Origin: Thermoplasmatales archaeon E-plasma
GTDB lineage: Archaea; Thermoplasmatota; Thermoplasmata; Thermoplasmatales; Thermoplasmataceae
Assembly: GCA_000496135.1 (NCBI GenBank)
Contig: KI542675.1
Coordinates: 186,001-250,000, forward strand
Direction of reading: 5' to 3'
DNA: 64,000 nucleotides
Part shown: piece after piece, positions 23,797 to 31,909 of the stretch
Numbering within the stretch: the first letter of the stretch is position 1
How the letters are laid out: each line of letters opens with the position of its first letter
Made by a program: the position numbers and the translations under genes
The notes under the pieces: model-generated
The model's input: only the letters and a program-made list of their open reading frames with translations
Told to the model about the DNA's origin: nothing
The model's database searches: none

Positions 23797-24830
23797 GTCG
23801 CAAGGAAGCCCACCTCTTTAGGGGTGGGAGGAATTGCGACAATCTTATATATTGAGTTACTGTATCAATATTGTGCTTAAAACTCTCCAGATAAAGTTGC
23901 TTCCAGATGATAAACAGCGGGAAGCGTTGATCGATACCTTCATCAAATTCAACGATGCCTGTAATTTTGTTTCAGAAGCAGCATTTGAAAAGAAACTTTA
24001 CAACAAAGTTTTCCTCCAGAAAGTCGTATACAGGGACATCAGGGAGAAGTTCAATCTTGCCGCACAGCTTGCCATCAGAGTCATAGGGAAGGTTGTTGAA
24101 ACCTATAAGTCTGATAAAACAGTTTTTCATGAATTCAGGGATTTCGGTTCCATAGTCTATGATCAGAGGATACTGAGCTTCAAGGGCATGGATCAGGTCA
24201 GCATCAGCACTACCAATGGAAGGATAAGAGTGCCTGTAACCATTGGAAAATATGGTGAAATACCTTTTAAAAGGATCAGGGGGCAGTGTGATCTTGTCAG
24301 GAAAAACAAATTGTTCTATCTCATGGTTGCCGTTGAGTTTCCTGAAAAGCATTCCATCGAACCGGAAAACATCACAGGCATTGACATGGGCATCGCCAAT
24401 ATCGCAGTGGATTCCACAGGGAAATACTATTCCGGTGATCATATCAAGGATGTCAGGGAGCACTACGCTGATCTCCGTTCCAGACTTCAGTCTGTCGGGA
24501 CTAATTCCGCAAAACGTCATATGAAGAAGCTCTCCGGGAAGGAGAGCAGATTCGTCAGGAATACCAACCATGTAATATCCAGTGAGATCGTGCATGAAGC
24601 CAAAGGCACCTCCTCCGCAATTGCCATGCCATAACTAGAAAGAACAGGCCTGAACGATCCCGGTTTAGATGCATTTCCTGTGGCCTTGAGGGAGAAGCGG
24701 ATCTCATCGCTTCCATCAACATCAGAAACAGGGCTGCTGTCAAACAGCCTATTGTAGCGGGTGATATTTTTGACCATTCGATCCACCCGGTTGCAAGCCA
24801 ACGTGCTTCAGCCGTTGGTAGTTGACAAAT
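23797..24830 (+). mobile_element. IS200/IS605-type (TnpB-only) element remnant
   Basis: A structured left segment at 23797-23840 has outer arms GTCGCAA/TTGCGAC and an inner stem CCCACCTC/GGGGTGGG with a TTTA loop. A right-end hairpin CCAACG/CGTTGG at 24798-24818 is followed by GTTGAC. These stem-loops bracket a broken tnpB and are typical of single-strand-transposing IS605-group elements. No tnpA is present. The element is disabled by deletion in tnpB; exact ends are uncertain because this group makes no target duplication. Confidence 0.7.
23873..24825 (+). pseudogene. tnpB: TnpB (OrfB, RNA-guided nuclease family), internally deleted
   Basis: A GTG start at 23873 opens VLKTLQIKLLPDDKQREALI, the N-terminal OrfB_IS605 domain. 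NITGIDMGIANIAVDSTGK holds the first RuvC Asp. After IVHEAKG the frame meets a stop at about 24634. A different frame resumes at 24643 with NRPERSRFRCISCGLEGEAD and LIASINIRNRAAV, the second zinc knuckle and last RuvC part, ending at 24823-24825. The stretch containing the RuvC Glu and first CxxC (about 40-50 codons) is missing, so no active nuclease is made. Confidence 0.82.
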
Positions 24831-24988
24831 TACGTCTGTAAATATTTGAACATCACAAGCATGGTTAACTCAGTTATGGAAGCGGAAATCCTTATGCCGT
24901 AGAGAATGGATGATGTCAGGTGATCTGTTTTGTATTCTCCTTAAACGTTTATATGTAATTATCTATACAAAAGTAGGTTTAATAGTAT

Positions 24989-25681
24989 ATGAATGTATGG
25001 TCATATGTGAAAAGAGAAGATTTCATGGATTATTTGATCAATCATGGAATAAAGGTATTCAACATCCATGAGGCAGCCAGGATATTTGGAAAACCGGAAA
25101 AGTACGTATCAATAAGAATGTCGCAAATGCCAAAGATAAATAGAGCCGCCAGAGGCATTTACTTTATTCAGGATACCGACTTAAGTGAAGTGGCTACAAA
25201 GATAATTTCACCCTCTTATCTAAGCCTCCTTTCAGCATATGCATTCCATGGTGTTACCACTCAAATTCCCATAGAATATCAGGTAATGTCGCCGGTACAA
25301 CATAAGAATATGAAAATAAATGGTTACCAAATAAAGTTTTTCAAACTAAGGCAGGATAGGGTTTTTGGCTATTCAGCCGCAAGTGGTACAATTGTAGCAT
25401 CCATTGAGAAGGCAATTGTTGACTCCCTTTATTTCAATCTGTACACGGATGAAACTCTGGACATCCTGCTAAACTACTATTCAGAAATAAATAAGGAAAG
25501 ACTCATACAGCATGGAATTCGAATGAACTCCAAAGCAACGATCAGCAGGTTAGGTTATTTGCTGGAAACTTCTGGATACGATTCAGATTCTCTTTTAGAG
25601 TACCGATCACAAAGGTATGTGAATTTTGGCGGAGGCGGGGAATCAAGAAGCTCGAAATGGAGGGTGAATTATGCTGAATAG
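24989..25681 (+). CDS. abiEi: AbiEi-like antitoxin / transcriptional regulator
   Basis: 230 residues. An N-terminal winged helix (FNIHEAARIFGKPEKYVSIR) is followed by RAARGIYFI and ATKIISPSYLSLLSAYAFHG, the AbiEi antitoxin pattern, then GTIVASIEKAIVDSLYFN. AbiEi represses its own operon and neutralises the partner nucleotidyltransferase toxin (type IV toxin-antitoxin, phage abortive infection). The toxin gene overlaps by 11 bases. A ctataca box about 25 bases before the ATG suggests leaderless transcription. It lies just after the TnpB remnant, in accessory DNA. Confidence 0.85.
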   Translation: MNVWSYVKREDFMDYLINHGIKVFNIHEAARIFGKPEKYVSIRMSQMPKINRAARGIYFIQDTDLSEVATKIISPSYLSLLSAYAFHGVTTQIPIEYQVMSPVQHKNMKINGYQIKFFKLRQDRVFGYSAASGTIVASIEKAIVDSLYFNLYTDETLDILLNYYSEINKERLIQHGIRMNSKATISRLGYLLETSGYDSDSLLEYRSQRYVNFGGGGESRSSKWRVNYAE

Positions 25682-26417
25682 GGAAGAACTGCAGGACACA
25701 CCCATAGAGTTCAATCTATATCAGAAAGAAAAGGATTACCTGCAGCATATCATCCTGTCCAGAATCTATTCCAGAATCAACTCCCAACTTGTTTTTAAAG
25801 GTGGTACTTCCCTGCAGAAGTGCATGGGACTTAACAGATTCTCGGAAGATCTTGATTTCACAGCATCCAAAGATTTCCAGCCAGAGACTATAGAGCATGC
25901 GATTCTTGAGGTTGGGAGATTTTACACAACTTCTTATTCAATGACAGAAAATGAAAATTCGCTGACTTACAGACTCAAGATAGAGGGACCTCTTTACCGC
26001 AACCCTTCATCTCTACAGACAGTGAAGGTAGAAATAAGCCTGAGGGAGCAGGTGTTACTTAAGCCCTCAAACCGTATCATAACCCCGTTGTATATTGATC
26101 TTCAACCATATACAGTATTATTCATGGATCCTCTGGAGATAATGTCCGAAAAGTTCAGGGCACTGATTACACGAAAGAAGGCAAGAGATCTTTATGACAT
26201 ATACTTCCTGATTTTAAAACAGACAGGGTTTGATATAAAACTCGTGAACAAAAAGTTGGAATTCTATTCCATGAGCTTTGACAGCAAGGTATTTTTAACA
26301 AGGGTAAAGAATCTGAAATACCAGTGGGAAAAAGAAATACAGGGATTAGTTAGATCAGTTCCTGAATTTGATGAGGTAATCTCCTCGATTGTTAAGTTCA
26401 TTGGAATGTACACCTGA
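25671..26417 (+). CDS. abiEii: AbiEii-type nucleotidyltransferase toxin
   Basis: 248 residues. LVFKGGTSLQKCMGLNRFSEDLDFTAS holds the GG(S/T) and DxD motifs of the DUF1814/AbiEii nucleotidyltransferase fold. PLEIMSEKFRALITRKKARDLYDIYFL is the family's second conserved block with K, R and D residues. Homologues modify tRNA or use GTP to block growth during phage infection. Translationally coupled to the antitoxin. All recognisable catalytic motifs are intact, so the pair is probably functional. Confidence 0.88.
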   Translation: MLNREELQDTPIEFNLYQKEKDYLQHIILSRIYSRINSQLVFKGGTSLQKCMGLNRFSEDLDFTASKDFQPETIEHAILEVGRFYTTSYSMTENENSLTYRLKIEGPLYRNPSSLQTVKVEISLREQVLLKPSNRIITPLYIDLQPYTVLFMDPLEIMSEKFRALITRKKARDLYDIYFLILKQTGFDIKLVNKKLEFYSMSFDSKVFLTRVKNLKYQWEKEIQGLVRSVPEFDEVISSIVKFIGMYT

Positions 26418-26786
26418 GTCTTATTAGATCTGGTTTCAATGCAGGCAAACGGAGTTTTCATACTAACCGGTATATTCGTTATTCCTCTCCTGCCGGTGTC
26501 GTCATAATACAGATCCTTAATGAGTGGAGGAAAGATATTCCAGCCAGCTGTATGCTTCATCAATGCAATAGGGTATTTGATTGAATTATTCTGTATTTTT
26601 CATTCAGGGAATGGTCAGGAATACTACCATGCACTAACATATATGCCTGTTCAATGAATAAACGTTAAGGCAGCATTACCTTCTCTTAACGAAGTGTTTT
26701 AGAAATGCTCCATGGACATTTCGTTCCGTGCCCTTATTACTTCGTATTAAACCTGCACATTTTCCCATTTCAATCTATGAATAGCG
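26418..26786. other. Non-coding or eroded stretch after AbiE
   Basis: No gene is supported. A minus-strand frame (26264-26563) reads plausibly in part (WNIFPPLIKDLYYDDTGRRG) but extends antisense into abiEii and matches no family I know; it may be a fossil fragment. The right end runs into the chimeric dys-fragment frame. Confidence 0.35.
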
Positions 26787-26924
26787 ATGGTCTTCATTAT
26801 TTACAGAGGATTCAGTAAACTATCCTTTTCTGACTATTTCTGCGGTTCATTTGAGTACGATGACATAAAGCTGAAGGATATGGGGATCAACAGGCTGGGA
26901 AGTGTATTTATTCATGCCATCTAA
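26787..26924 (+). pseudogene. Chimeric 45-codon frame carrying a copied deoxyhypusine synthase segment
   Basis: Bases 26822-26913 repeat 29114-29205 of the deoxyhypusine synthase gene with two mismatches in 92. The copy stays in the dys frame: an ATG at 26787 adds MVFIIYRGFSKL, then SFSDYFCGSFEYDDIKLKDM and GINRLGSVF, then IHAI and stop. One mismatch is silent (Tyr), the other is Val to Ile. It cannot be an active synthase, as it lacks the catalytic Lys and most of the NAD site. Whether it is translated is unknown. Confidence 0.6.
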
Positions 26925-26975
26925 ACTGTAAACTTCATTCATAATTACTCAAAATTAACAGAATATTTCTTAATA

Positions 26976-27413
26976 TTATTCCTTGAAGCTACTTTCATCT
27001 AATGTATTTAAGTAATTTTTGTCCTGTTTATGAAAGACAACCATGATCATTAATGAAAGTATGGAAAGTAACAGAGCAATGTATGCTGGAAAATGATTAA
27101 AGAGGAACATTCCTATTAAAATTAAATTTACTGTTATAAATATCAGGATATATTTTAATGATGTTCTTGTCCTAATTTGAAAATTATGATTTGCCATAGT
27201 TTTACCGCTCTCTTTTTGTTTTAATTGAATGTAGGTTTGGCTGGTTGCCATAATTGAGCTCATAACTGCTATTGAAGCTGAAAATTCTAACAAGAAGTAA
27301 CTAATCTGATAACTAAAATCACCTGCAAAAATAAATACAATGGTAAACACAATTACTGCAAATAATGGGATAATTAAAAGATATTTATAATTTATTTGAC
27401 CGTTTAACTTCAT
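26976..27413 (-). CDS. Four-TM membrane protein, partner of the secreted protein
   Basis: 145 residues from the ATG at 27413, which has AGGT 8 bases upstream; a longer frame from 27473 would overlap the previous gene. Hydrophobic segments are at about 10-28, 34-52, 86-104 and 108-125. Between TM2 and TM3 is a charged loop (IQLKQKESGKTMANHNFQIR). No family is recognised. It follows the 400-residue exported protein by 13 bases, so the two form a cassette; an immunity or anchoring role is possible but not shown. Confidence 0.55.
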   Translation of the reverse strand: MKLNGQINYKYLLIIPLFAVIVFTIVFIFAGDFSYQISYFLLEFSASIAVMSSIMATSQTYIQLKQKESGKTMANHNFQIRTRTSLKYILIFITVNLILIGMFLFNHFPAYIALLLSILSLMIMVVFHKQDKNYLNTLDESSFKE

Positions 27414-27426
27414 AAGAATACCTGTT

Positions 27427-28629
27427 TTATGTGTCAGGGCTCTGTGAAGCGTAAACCCAGTTGTTTTGCCCATATTTATTACTTAATGATTGAACCGTTC
27501 CACCAAAACCGCTAAATATTTGGGGTAAAGTTGGGACAACTGAAAGCCATGAATTAGAGGTTTTATCCCAGGCAGATAGTGAAAAAGACTCCGATGCCCC
27601 GTCGAGCGTTTTTACCTCACCATATCCAAGTTCTAAACATCCTTGCCCATTATGAATGTATATGGAATCGAAAGCGTTATTGAGATTGCTAAGCATCGTA
27701 CTTGAGCAGTAAAGATTAACAGCATATATTGCTGCAGCATATGCCAGCATAACAGCAAGATCAATTCCGGCACTAGCTACTGCTATTGCAGCTGCAGTTA
27801 CACCGGTTAATATTGCTTGGGCGGCCGTGAGCCCCGTAAACACTCCGTTTATTTCATTTCCTAAATTCTGATATTCTTTTAGAGCATTTAACCCATGATA
27901 TGTTACATAAAGGTTATATACATCACCTATAGTTAATGAGCCGAACCAACCAAATGAAATTGTTATAAGATTTATTTGAACCATTATATCTGGGTCAATA
28001 AGATCGTTCTTTCCAAGAGGAGTATAATAGATAATGTATGACGTTTTATTATCAACCTCTTTCGTTGAACTCAGCTCTGTTACCATATAAGTTGAGTTAT
28101 CAATCGATATTTTGTCTTTAAATATTTCCTGATAGGTATTCAAAGGCGCGGAATTCCCAGTTTTAGGTCCTAATAAATTGTTCTGCAAACCTTTCAAATG
28201 AGATTCATAGTTCATTAATAACATAAATTCCTCTTTATATAAAGAATTAGAGTTCAAAAAATTATGAAACAGTATTTCCTTTTCTCCAGCATTCAATTTT
28301 GTAAAACCATGATTACTTAACAATTTGTTGTTTAGGAGCCATCTTGTAAAAAGGAAAGATAGCGTGCCCTCATATTCTGATATTTTCGTGTTCAGTTGCT
28401 TTGAATTTACAATATTATTTGAATAAATATTATTATTAATGTTTGAAAATTGATCCGATGCATTAACAGGTTTCTGTATGAAATATCTGTCATACTCAAT
28501 CTGTTGCTTCACAGATACCGTTGCTGTCCTCTGATTACTATGAGTGGTTGCAGGTTGCATTGCCATTCCCATAAATAATACCACAATTACAATTGCCGTT
28601 ATTGATAATAGAGCTTTTGTAAGTTCCAT
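27427..28629 (-). CDS. Large exported protein with central hydrophobic Ala/Gly segment
   Basis: 400 residues. An N-terminal signal or anchor (LLSITAIVIVVLFMGMAM) is followed by an Asn/Ser-rich exported domain with many Asn-X-Ser/Thr sites. Around residues 265-310 lies a long hydrophobic stretch (GVFTGLTAAQAILTGVTAAA, then IAVASAGIDLAVMLAYAAAI), followed by a C-terminal domain with two cysteines and Trp/Gly-rich sequence. No known family is recognised. The layout resembles membrane-active secreted proteins (for example sulfolobicin-like archaeocins), but this is inference only. A 92-bp dys copy lies on the far side of the cassette. Confidence 0.6.
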   Translation of the reverse strand: MELTKALLSITAIVIVVLFMGMAMQPATTHSNQRTATVSVKQQIEYDRYFIQKPVNASDQFSNINNNIYSNNIVNSKQLNTKISEYEGTLSFLFTRWLLNNKLLSNHGFTKLNAGEKEILFHNFLNSNSLYKEEFMLLMNYESHLKGLQNNLLGPKTGNSAPLNTYQEIFKDKISIDNSTYMVTELSSTKEVDNKTSYIIYYTPLGKNDLIDPDIMVQINLITISFGWFGSLTIGDVYNLYVTYHGLNALKEYQNLGNEINGVFTGLTAAQAILTGVTAAAIAVASAGIDLAVMLAYAAAIYAVNLYCSSTMLSNLNNAFDSIYIHNGQGCLELGYGEVKTLDGASESFSLSAWDKTSNSWLSVVPTLPQIFSGFGGTVQSLSNKYGQNNWVYASQSPDT

Positions 28630-28811
28630 AGAGTTGAATGGGGGGATTAATAAAAATACCGTGACACATTATGACAAACACCCCGCACACAGGGGAGAAA
28701 GCTAATATCCCAATGTAAATTTAACAGTTGGAAAATAGATGTTGCATAATAATTATTAAAATTCATTATGAATCATGGAAACCTTACTAAGTCACAAAGC
28801 AATAATCCCTT

Positions 28812-29750
28812 ATGGCAGATAAGAGGAAAGAATTACTTGTAAACAGGGTTAAAGACTTCAAAATCAATGGAAAAACAACTATTTCAGATTTCGTATCTCA
28901 GTGTAATGCATCCGGGGGGTTCACATCTTCAAAGATTGCAGTGGCTCATTCCATAATGGAAAAAATTGTGAAAGAAGAAAATACCACTTTTCTCTCCTTT
29001 CCAGCAGATATAATATCAACTGGTACCAGGGGAGTCATAATTGACATGATCAAAAAGGGACTTGTGGATGTCATAATTACAACAACAGGAACCATTGATC
29101 ATGATATAGCAAGATCCTTTTCTGACTACTTCTGCGGTTCATTTGAGTACGATGACATAAAGCTGAAGGATATGGGGATCAACAGGCTGGGAAGTGTATT
29201 TGTTCCTGATGAAAGTTATGGTTCACTCATAGAGGAATTCATGATGAAACAGCTGGATACCCTTTATAAGGAAAAGAAGACATGGTCACCATCTGAAATT
29301 CTTGCAAGGATAGGCAGGAATATGGATCATCCTGATTCAATACTCTCCGCTGCTGCAGAGAAAAACGTACCAATTTTTATCCCCGGCATCCCGGACGGTT
29401 CTGTTGGTTCCCAGTTCTGGTCATTCTATGAAACGCACAGAGATTTTAATCTTGATATCCTTATGGATCAGCACCTGATTTCTGACATCGTATTCACGTC
29501 TGACAGGGCCGGGGCAATCATGATTGGGGGAGGAATATCAAAGCACCATACAATATGGTGGAATCAGTTCCGGGGAGGATTGGATTATGCCATATACATA
29601 ACTACCGCACAGGAATATGACGGGTCACTCTCCGGCGCAAAGCTCGAGGAAGCTATTTCCTGGAAAAAGGTAAAACCAGATGCAGAGTTTGTGAATGTTT
29701 ACGGGGATGCAACAGTTCTGCTTCCAATAATTGTTGCAGATTACCTTTGA
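28812..29750 (+). CDS. dys: Deoxyhypusine synthase
   Basis: 312 residues. DIISTGTRGVIIDMIKKGLVDVIITTTGTIDHD opens the NAD-binding fold, GINRLGSVFVP is a conserved active-site segment, NVPIFIPGIPDGSVGSQFW and IMIGGGISKHHTIWWNQFR are further signatures, and SWKKVK holds the catalytic lysine. It transfers the aminobutyl group of spermidine to a lysine of translation factor aIF5A. Complete and apparently functional. Residues about 102-131 are those duplicated at 26822-26913. Confidence 0.95.
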   Translation: MADKRKELLVNRVKDFKINGKTTISDFVSQCNASGGFTSSKIAVAHSIMEKIVKEENTTFLSFPADIISTGTRGVIIDMIKKGLVDVIITTTGTIDHDIARSFSDYFCGSFEYDDIKLKDMGINRLGSVFVPDESYGSLIEEFMMKQLDTLYKEKKTWSPSEILARIGRNMDHPDSILSAAAEKNVPIFIPGIPDGSVGSQFWSFYETHRDFNLDILMDQHLISDIVFTSDRAGAIMIGGGISKHHTIWWNQFRGGLDYAIYITTAQEYDGSLSGAKLEEAISWKKVKPDAEFVNVYGDATVLLPIIVADYL

Positions 29751-30067
29751 TATATTCTGTAGAACAAATTATCATAGGTTCTCATTTCGTTTCATTATAG
29801 CCTTCTCCATACAGTTTAAACTATATTTTGAAAAGCCATTACTGAGTTATGACGCCCTTCCAGGCAAGAAAGTTGTATAGCGGTTCGTATCATTGCACCA
29901 CCTGTATCCATACCTGCCTGTATGCAATTGGAATCTTTCCTGAACCCATTTCTATGGGTATAATGTAGATAATCCTAACCTCATGCTGAAACCATTTCTG
30001 ATCAATCCGATCAGGGGAACTTCCGGCAGGAATTTCTCATGGTCATTCTGTTTAAATGATCATAATC
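29751..30067. other. Intergenic stretch after dys
   Basis: Between the dys stop and the HTH_10 gene's stop, converging from either side. I see no gene, tRNA or strong repeat. Short out-of-frame coding-like patches may be fossil sequence. Confidence 0.4.
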
Positions 30068-30781
30068 TTATTTACTTTTCTCAGTGTTCCTTGCCTCCAT
30101 GTATTTTGAATACAGCATAAGGTAAGGCTCCATTGATTTCATTATGCGCGACTGCGCCTTATTGAGATGCTCCTGAAGCGTTGACTGGCTGATTCCTCTT
30201 GTTGATGACAGATTTTCAATATGAGTTCTCTTTGGAATTTCATAATATCCCCTTGAGACCGCCTCATTGAGAATTTCAAGCTGCGTCTTTGACATTCCGG
30301 AAAAAAGGTCGCTGAGTGAAATAGCCCAGACATCCCTCAGATCATCGGAGACGAGCTTTTTTTTCTCCATGAGTTCAATGGAGGCAATTGTCATATATTT
30401 CTCAAAAAGCCTGGAAGGAACCTCTGGTTCCATTGAAATAAAAGTAATCTTTTCCACAGCGTTTTCATAAATTACAGGTGAACGGACCATGCATCCAAAG
30501 GATTCTGCAATCTTTACTGTGGAATTGGAAACACTGCATCTGCACCTGATCATTATTGATCCGTAGTCTTTGTGCTTTGAAGAAAACACAACGGTACTTT
30601 TCAGGGATTCAGAAAATTCAGTCATCTCATTGAGAAACCTTTCAAAATCCAAATTCCTGTCATAAATTTCGAGATAGTCCACGTAGGAGTTGCACCATCT
30701 GAAGATCCTTGAATCTGGAAATAGCGACGAAACGTTGCTGAATGGTAAATTATGTCTTAATCCCAGGGTTATTTCTTCCAT
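30068..30781 (-). CDS. Bat/HTH_10-type transcriptional regulator
   Basis: 237 residues. The C terminus (MSKTQLEILNEAVSRGYYEIPKRTHIENLSSTRGISQSTLQEHLNKA) is a clear HTH_10 (bacterio-opsin activator type) DNA-binding domain. The N-terminal 150 residues form an alpha/beta sensor-like domain with Cys pairs (MIRCRCSVSN), possibly ligand- or redox-sensing. It is divergent from the small 30847 gene across a short intergenic region with a perfect palindrome, suggesting that the regulator controls one or both. Confidence 0.85.
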   Translation of the reverse strand: MEEITLGLRHNLPFSNVSSLFPDSRIFRWCNSYVDYLEIYDRNLDFERFLNEMTEFSESLKSTVVFSSKHKDYGSIMIRCRCSVSNSTVKIAESFGCMVRSPVIYENAVEKITFISMEPEVPSRLFEKYMTIASIELMEKKKLVSDDLRDVWAISLSDLFSGMSKTQLEILNEAVSRGYYEIPKRTHIENLSSTRGISQSTLQEHLNKAQSRIMKSMEPYLMLYSKYMEARNTEKSK

Positions 30782-30784
30782 AGC

Positions 30785-30802
30785 TACCGTTGTATAACGG
30801 TA
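30785..30802. promoter_or_regulatory. Palindromic operator in divergent promoter
   Basis: TACCGTT-GTAT-AACGGTA has perfect 7-base arms. It lies 3 bases upstream of the HTH_10 regulator start and just before the actatatta box (about 30808) of the divergent gene, so a bound protein would block both promoters. Confidence 0.6.
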
Positions 30803-30846
30803 TAATGACTATATTAATCTATGCCATTGTAAGTTAAGTGAAAAAC

Positions 30847-31107
30847 ATGGCAAACTTAATAGTGGAACATGAGTGGAAGGAAAAGAACAAGGAAGAAGCA
30901 TTCAAAGTGGTAGGAAGCATCGTGGAAATGGCCAAGAACTCAAAGCTCCCGGCTGGATTCAAACTTCAAAGCATTCAGGTGCTTGGAAGCGAAAACAAGG
31001 CAATATGCAACTGGGAAGCCCCAAGCAAGAACGATATGATCGGACTGCTTAAACAGGTAAATCCGCCCACAAAACACACCGTTTTTGAAGCACAGAAATT
31101 GTTCTAA
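30847..31107 (+). CDS. Small dimeric alpha/beta barrel-like protein (DUF3303-like)
   Basis: 86 residues from the ATG at 30847 (the upstream GTG at 30838 is less likely). NLIVEHEWKEKNKEEAFKVV, LPAGFKLQSIQVLGSENKAIC and PPTKHTVFEAQKLF give the beta-alpha-beta-beta-alpha-beta layout of small ferredoxin-like domains such as DUF3303. No catalytic residue can be assigned. Divergent from the HTH_10 gene, with TATA-like actatatta about 38 bases upstream, and probably under its control. Confidence 0.6.
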   Translation: MANLIVEHEWKEKNKEEAFKVVGSIVEMAKNSKLPAGFKLQSIQVLGSENKAICNWEAPSKNDMIGLLKQVNPPTKHTVFEAQKLF

Positions 31108-31150
31108 TCTTTTTAATAATGAAGCAGGGCCATCTGGCCCAATCAAATTT

Positions 31151-31909
31151 TTAGATTTCTCTCCATCTTGTGAGATATCTGGCTATTGAAAAGTAAATGA
31201 CAGTTTCAATCAGAAGGATACTCATCATTAAATATAGTGTACTGTAAACAACAGGTTGAAGCCCAAATGCGAACTGTGCAAGAATTGCTGCCGGTGTTGC
31301 CGGAGAGAATGACATAAGATATATGATTATATTTCCGCTATTTCTTGACATTATGTATGTGTAGGGATAAAACGTGGGCGGTATAACAGTCATTATTATG
31401 GATAGAACAGAAACGATGCCCCAGACATTCCTCACATGTTTTATGAGACTGGAAATTATGAATGAAATGGCGGCCGTTGAAAATATGAGTAAAACGATCA
31501 AGGACAGCATAATAAGAGAGTCAACGAGGTTGTAAAGGTTGTAAAGCACACCCAGTGAAACATAGACAATTATGCCTGGTATTGAAAATGCAAGAAAACT
31601 CATTGTAAGTGCAAGCATATAATCAGTCGGGGAAACCCTGCTGGCAACATAGAGATCCTGAAGACGAAGCTGGAGCCTTAAAAATGTGGCGTCACCTGCA
31701 CTCTGAATCCCGATGGATGCAACCAGCGTTATCATTCCTCCAACGATTGCATATTTTACAAGGGCACCTGATGTGAGAATATATACAACAAATAGAAGGG
31801 AAAGCGGTGTTGTCAGAGATGCTATGATATATGAAGGTCCCCGTTTCATGAACTTGACTCCGTAGTACCACGTAAAGGTGAAGATGAATTTAAGATTCAA
31901 AGTCAACAC
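31151..31909 (-). CDS. ABC-2 type transporter permease
   Basis: 252 residues with six hydrophobic segments. Starting at about residue 20 are FMKRGPSYIIASLTTPLSLL and, later, SFSPATPAAILAQFAFG, the ABC2_membrane layout of drug or polysaccharide exporters. The start overlaps the ATPase gene by 20 bases, so it is translationally coupled. GTG at 31909 preceded by GAGA is used; an internal TTG is possible. Substrate unknown. Confidence 0.85.
   Translation of the reverse strand: MLTLNLKFIFTFTWYYGVKFMKRGPSYIIASLTTPLSLLFVVYILTSGALVKYAIVGGMITLVASIGIQSAGDATFLRLQLRLQDLYVASRVSPTDYMLALTMSFLAFSIPGIIVYVSLGVLYNLYNLVDSLIMLSLIVLLIFSTAAISFIISSLIKHVRNVWGIVSVLSIIMTVIPPTFYPYTYIMSRNSGNIIIYLMSFSPATPAAILAQFAFGLQPVVYSTLYLMMSILLIETVIYFSIARYLTRWREI

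Noticed and set aside
26264-26563. 99-codon minus frame overlapping abiEii
   Set aside because: Half of it is antisense to AbiEii; the rest is plausible but unmatched to any family.
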